The notes under the pieces: model-generated | Seen by the model: the letters and a program-made list of their open reading frames with translations, nothing else | Database searches by the model: none | Told to the model about the DNA's origin: nothing | Made by a program: the position numbers and the translations under genes | In this document: positions 6,136 to 8,901 of the stretch, one piece after another | Position numbering within the stretch: the first letter of the stretch is position 1 | Layout of the letters: each line of letters begins with the position of its first letter | Assembly: GCA_031256095.1 (NCBI GenBank) | Contig: JAIRRG010000220.1 | Coordinates: 1 to 8,901, forward strand | Reading direction: 5' to 3' | DNA: 8,901 bases | Source: Desulfobulbaceae bacterium | Lineage (GTDB): Bacteria > Desulfobacterota > Desulfobulbia > Desulfobulbales > Desulfocapsaceae

Positions 6136-7282
6136 TCAAGACTCTTTTGAAGTGATGCTGGCGACGATCCAGGATTTCATCTCGAAGCGCCTCGCGCCAG
6201 CCGAGAATATCGTCGAAGAAACCGACGAGGTCCCGACCGACATCATAGAAGAGATGAAAACGATGGGTCTGTTCGGCCTGTCGATTCCCGAGGAATACGG
6301 CGGCATCGGTCTGTCGATGTCCCAGGAATGTGCGGTGGCGTTCAAGTTTGGCCAGACGGCGATGGCCTTCCGCTCGGCGTTCGTCACCAACGTCGGTATC
6401 GGTTCGCAGGGCATTCTGATGGACGGCACCGACGAGCAGAAACGCGAGATACTGCCGCGCGTGGCCAGCGGCGAGCTAATCATGTCGTTCGCGTTGACCG
6501 AACCGGATGCCGGTTCGGACGCGGCCTCGCTCAGGACGCGCGCCGAGCGTGATGGTGACGATTATGTGCTCAACGGCAGCAAGCGGTTTATCACGAACGC
6601 GCCGCGTGCCGGGGCCTTCACGCTAATGGCGCGTACCGGTGGTCCGGGGGCGAATGGCATCTCGGCGTTCATTGTGCCGGCCAATACTCCGGGCCTGAGT
6701 CTGGGTAAGCCGCACAAAAAAATGGGCCAGCGCGGCACCACGACCTGCGACGTGTTTCTCGACAACGCGCGCCTGCCGGCGACCAGCATCATCGGTGGCG
6801 TGCCGGGCCAGGGCTTCAAAACCGCGATGAAGGTACTCGACCGAGGTCGTCTGCACCTGTCGGCGCTCGCCTGCGGCATCGCCCAGCGTGTGCTGAACGA
6901 ATCGGTGGCTTATGCGCGTGAGCGCAAGCAGTTCGGCCAACGCATCGGCGATTTCCAACTTGTCCAGGCGATGCTGGCCGACAGCCAGGCCGAACTCTAC
7001 GCCGGCTGGTCGATGGTGCAGGATTGCGCGCGCCGTTACGACGCCAAACCGGCGGGCAAGAGCAATCCGGATGTGAGCATGCGCGCGGCCTGCGCCAAGA
7101 TGTTCTGCACCGAGATGGTGGGCCGGGTGGCCGACCGCGGCGTACAGATACACGGCGGCGCCGGTTACATGAACGAAACGAAGGTTGAACGCATTTATCG
7201 CGATGTGCGTCTCATGCGTCTTTACGAGGGCACGACGCAGATCCAACAGATTGTCATCGGTCGCGCCTTGATGCGTGACTAA
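6125..7282 (+). CDS. Acyl-CoA dehydrogenase
   Basis: FAD enzyme introducing an alpha,beta double bond into an acyl-CoA and passing electrons to electron-transfer flavoprotein; 385 residues, normal for the family. Motifs are FALTEPDAGSD (122-132, flavin/substrate region), ERKQFGQRIGDFQ (266-278), IHGGAGYM (342-349) and RLYEGTTQIQ (365-374). Glu368 in YEGTT sits where short/medium-chain enzymes carry the catalytic base. The start is ATG 6125, with GGAGA at 6113-6117 (7 nt gap); an ATG at 6101 in frame lacks such a site and lies in the remnant of the previous gene. Chain-length or branched-acid preference cannot be assigned. It is the first intact gene downstream of the sigma-54 promoter at 5867. 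It is GC-rich, unlike the spacer before it. Confidence 0.96.
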   Translation: MAIDQDSFEVMLATIQDFISKRLAPAENIVEETDEVPTDIIEEMKTMGLFGLSIPEEYGGIGLSMSQECAVAFKFGQTAMAFRSAFVTNVGIGSQGILMDGTDEQKREILPRVASGELIMSFALTEPDAGSDAASLRTRAERDGDDYVLNGSKRFITNAPRAGAFTLMARTGGPGANGISAFIVPANTPGLSLGKPHKKMGQRGTTTCDVFLDNARLPATSIIGGVPGQGFKTAMKVLDRGRLHLSALACGIAQRVLNESVAYARERKQFGQRIGDFQLVQAMLADSQAELYAGWSMVQDCARRYDAKPAGKSNPDVSMRAACAKMFCTEMVGRVADRGVQIHGGAGYMNETKVERIYRDVRLMRLYEGTTQIQQIVIGRALMRD

Positions 7283-7608
7283 CCGGCAATTTGCCTGCCC
7301 ATCCATTACAAGGCGCTTTTATGACATCAAAAAAATCATATTTTATGAATTAAATTATAACGTTATTGATATATGGCGCCTCTATTTGCGGAAGGGAACG
7401 AGACAGTGGCATTTTACGTGATACTCAGACTGGGCGCGACCTTTGCACATTCCCATACGGTCCATCGCGCGATGAAGGTTGAGCAGACTGGCTGGCTGTC
7501 GCGCGGTCGCCTCGCCGGTCAAACTCAGCCGCACGCCCACCGTGCAGGTTTTCGGCAAGACATCAAAACCCTGATCAGCCAGTCATCCGTATACGAGGAA
7601 ACCACATC
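7283..7608. other. Spacer between acyl-CoA dehydrogenase and transporter
   Basis: No gene is supported in these 326 nt. After the dehydrogenase stop there is only a weak GGCAA/TTGCC dyad (7285-7295) and no T-run. A marked AT-rich patch (about 7323-7372) contains the perfect 10-bp palindrome ATAACGTTAT (7357-7366) and could hold a promoter or operator. A GC-rich part follows with a sigma-54-like element (7431-7447). A plus-strand open frame from ATG 7373 lacks a ribosome site and family resemblance and overlaps the transporter start; I left it out. Confidence 0.6.
7431..7447 (+). promoter_or_regulatory. Candidate sigma-54 promoter for the CitMHS transporter
   Basis: TGGGCGCGACCTTTGCA keeps GG (7433-7434) and GC (7445-7446) exactly 10 nt apart and matches the consensus YTGGCACGRNNNTTGCW except at two defined positions. 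The TTGCA -12 half is intact. The predicted start is near 7458, about 150 nt before the transporter ATG. CGAGACAGTG (7399-7408), identical to 10 bp of the first copy of the tandem repeat beside the activator gene, lies 22 nt upstream. It is weaker than the two other sigma-54 sites, and GC-rich sequence gives more chance matches. Confidence 0.5.
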
Positions 7609-8901
7609 ATGCTTGCGCTAATCGGTACGTTGGCCGTCATTGCCCTTTTCACGTTGATCATTACGAAGCGGCTTTCGCCGCTGGTCGCGCTGATCGCTGT
7701 GCCCATCATCGCAGCGTTGGTGGCAGGCTTTGGCCTGTCCACAGGCAAGCACATTATCCACGGCATACAGAGTATCGGCCCGGTCGCGGGCATGTTCGTT
7801 TTCGCCATCCTGTTTTTCGGCATTCTCACTGACGCGGGTATGCTCGACCCGATCGTCAACGGCATTCTGCGCGTGGTGGGTTGCCATCCCACGCGCATTG
7901 TAACAGGTTCGGCGCTGCTAGCGTTGCTGATCCACCTGGACGGTTCCGGCGCGGTCACGTTTCTGGTGACGCTGCCGGCGATGCTGCCGCTATACACGCG
8001 GCTGGGGATTGACCGGCGTATCCTCGCCTGCGTCGCAGCGATGGCGGCAGGGACCAATTTTCTGCCGTGGGTCGGGCCTATGCTGCGCGCCTCCGCCGCG
8101 CTGCACATTCCTACCACCGTGATCTTCTATCCGATGATTCCGATGCAGATCGTCGGCCTGGCCTTCGTGTTCGGCACGGCCTACGTGCTGGGCAAGCGCG
8201 AGGAAAAGCGACTGGGCCTCACGCGTGAACACGCCGCCGGCATCGCCGTCACGCCGCGCGCGCTCACACCCGAAGAACTCGCGCTACGCCGCCCTGGGCG
8301 TTTCTGGGTCAATATCGCGCTGACGCTCGTGGTGTTGGTCACACTTGTCTCCGGCATCGTTGACCCGGTGGTGATGTTCATGATCGGCACCGTGCTCGCC
8401 CTTATCATCAACTATCCCAACGTACAACAACAGCGTGAGCGCATTGATGCACACGCCAAAGCCGCGCTGATGATGGCCAGCGTGCTGCTGGCGGCGGGCG
8501 CTTTCACAGGTATCATGTCCGGTACTGGCATGCTCACCGCGATGGCCGAGGTGGTCGTGCGCCACGTCCCTGCTGAAAATGCGCGCCACATCCCGTTTGT
8601 GCTCGGCCTTCTGTCGATGCCGCTGAGCCTACTGTTCGATCCCGATTCGTTTTATTTCGGTATCCTGCCGGTGCTGGCCAAGAGCGGCGAACTGCTGAAT
8701 GTGCCGCCGATCCAGATGGCGCAGGCCGCGCTGATGGGCCAGATGACCACGGGCTTTCCGGTCAGTCCGCTCACCCCGGCCACGTTTCTCATTGTCGGCC
8801 TGACGGGCCTTGACTTGGCCGAGCATCAAAAGTTTACGATCCCATTTATGTTCGCCGCCACCGTGCTGATGGTGTTGACCGCGGTACTGTTGGGTCTGTT
8901 T
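7609..8901 (+). CDS. CitMHS-family carboxylate:cation symporter (3' end outside window)
   Basis: Secondary transporter of the citrate-Mg2+/Ca2+:H+ symporter family, inner membrane. The frame runs 431 codons without a stop to the window edge, about the full family length, so only a few residues should be missing. The sequence is a chain of hydrophobic helices (first at about residues 2-19 and 24-41), with one larger hydrophilic loop at about 195-231 (GKREEKRLGL). Family-like motifs are HLDGSGAVTFLVTLP (109-123), LFDPDSFYFGILPVLA (342-357) and SPLTPATFLIVGLTGLDLAE (386-405). The start is ATG 7609, with GAGGA (7595-7599) 9 nt upstream. It follows the acyl-CoA dehydrogenase on the same strand and has its own candidate sigma-54 promoter. 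In this context it may import the acid that the ligase activates, or a citrate-like co-substrate; the real substrate is unknown. Confidence 0.95.
   Translation, partial: MLALIGTLAVIALFTLIITKRLSPLVALIAVPIIAALVAGFGLSTGKHIIHGIQSIGPVAGMFVFAILFFGILTDAGMLDPIVNGILRVVGCHPTRIVTGSALLALLIHLDGSGAVTFLVTLPAMLPLYTRLGIDRRILACVAAMAAGTNFLPWVGPMLRASAALHIPTTVIFYPMIPMQIVGLAFVFGTAYVLGKREEKRLGLTREHAAGIAVTPRALTPEELALRRPGRFWVNIALTLVVLVTLVSGIVDPVVMFMIGTVLALIINYPNVQQQRERIDAHAKAALMMASVLLAAGAFTGIMSGTGMLTAMAEVVVRHVPAENARHIPFVLGLLSMPLSLLFDPDSFYFGILPVLAKSGELLNVPPIQMAQAALMGQMTTGFPVSPLTPATFLIVGLTGLDLAEHQKFTIPFMFAATVLMVLTAVLLGLF

Noticed and set aside
6623..7306. Minus-strand 227-residue open frame
   Set aside because: It is wholly antisense to the acyl-CoA dehydrogenase, whose catalytic motifs are unambiguous; composition is that of an antisense shadow.
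7373..7621. Plus-strand open frame of 82 residues before the transporter
   Set aside because: No Shine-Dalgarno, no recognisable protein, and it overlaps the well-supported transporter start.
7575..8829. Several minus-strand open frames opposite the transporter
   Set aside because: These are His/Arg/Gln-rich antisense shadows typical of GC-rich coding DNA; the plus-strand frame has clear CitMHS motifs and is open throughout.
1..8901. CRISPR array, tRNA or rRNA genes
   Set aside because: No regularly spaced short repeats and no recognisable structural RNA sequence were seen on either strand.

Overview
The window comes from a Gram-negative bacterium, most likely a proteobacterium and probably a betaproteobacterium. 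The evidence is an outer-membrane porin with a C-terminal Phe, a sigma-54 activator, and several consensus-like -24/-12 promoters. I cannot name the species. Base composition is mosaic. The acyl-CoA dehydrogenase and the CitMHS transporter on the right are clearly GC-rich. The sigma-54 activator, the spacers on both sides of it and much of the acyl-CoA ligase are visibly more AT-rich, which suggests a patchwork of transferred and resident DNA. Composition was judged by eye, not computed.

Layout, left to right. 1-228: no recognised gene, but a long imperfect inverted repeat at 90-185. 229-1698 (minus): porin with a signal peptide and an N-terminal coiled coil. 1699-1847: short spacer with a perfect 11-bp hairpin. 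1848-3431 (minus): AMP-forming acyl-CoA synthetase. 3432-4142: a 711-nt spacer holding a strong minus-strand sigma-54 promoter, a decayed upstream duplicate of it, the C-terminal end of an IS5-family transposase, and a 116-bp inverted-repeat-flanked (MITE-like) segment. 4143-5567 (minus): PAS / AAA+ / Fis-type sigma-54 activator. 5568-6124: divergent spacer with a 59-bp tandem repeat, a near-consensus plus-strand sigma-54 promoter, and the truncated N-terminus of a 3-hydroxyacyl-CoA dehydrogenase. 6125-7282 (plus): acyl-CoA dehydrogenase. 7283-7608: spacer with a third sigma-54-like promoter. 7609-8901 (plus): CitMHS-family carboxylate transporter, open at the window edge.

Read together, this looks like a catabolic island for a carboxylic acid. 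A porin and a secondary transporter would handle entry, an acyl-CoA ligase activation, and an acyl-CoA dehydrogenase (with a now-broken hydroxyacyl-CoA dehydrogenase) oxidation. A PAS-domain activator encoded in the middle would control it. The main regulatory observation is that sigma-54-type promoters lie in front of all three transcription directions or units (ligase, dehydrogenase, transporter). The 8-bp word AGACAGTG, part of the tandem repeat next to the activator gene, recurs upstream of each promoter in the same relative orientation. The substrate is unknown.
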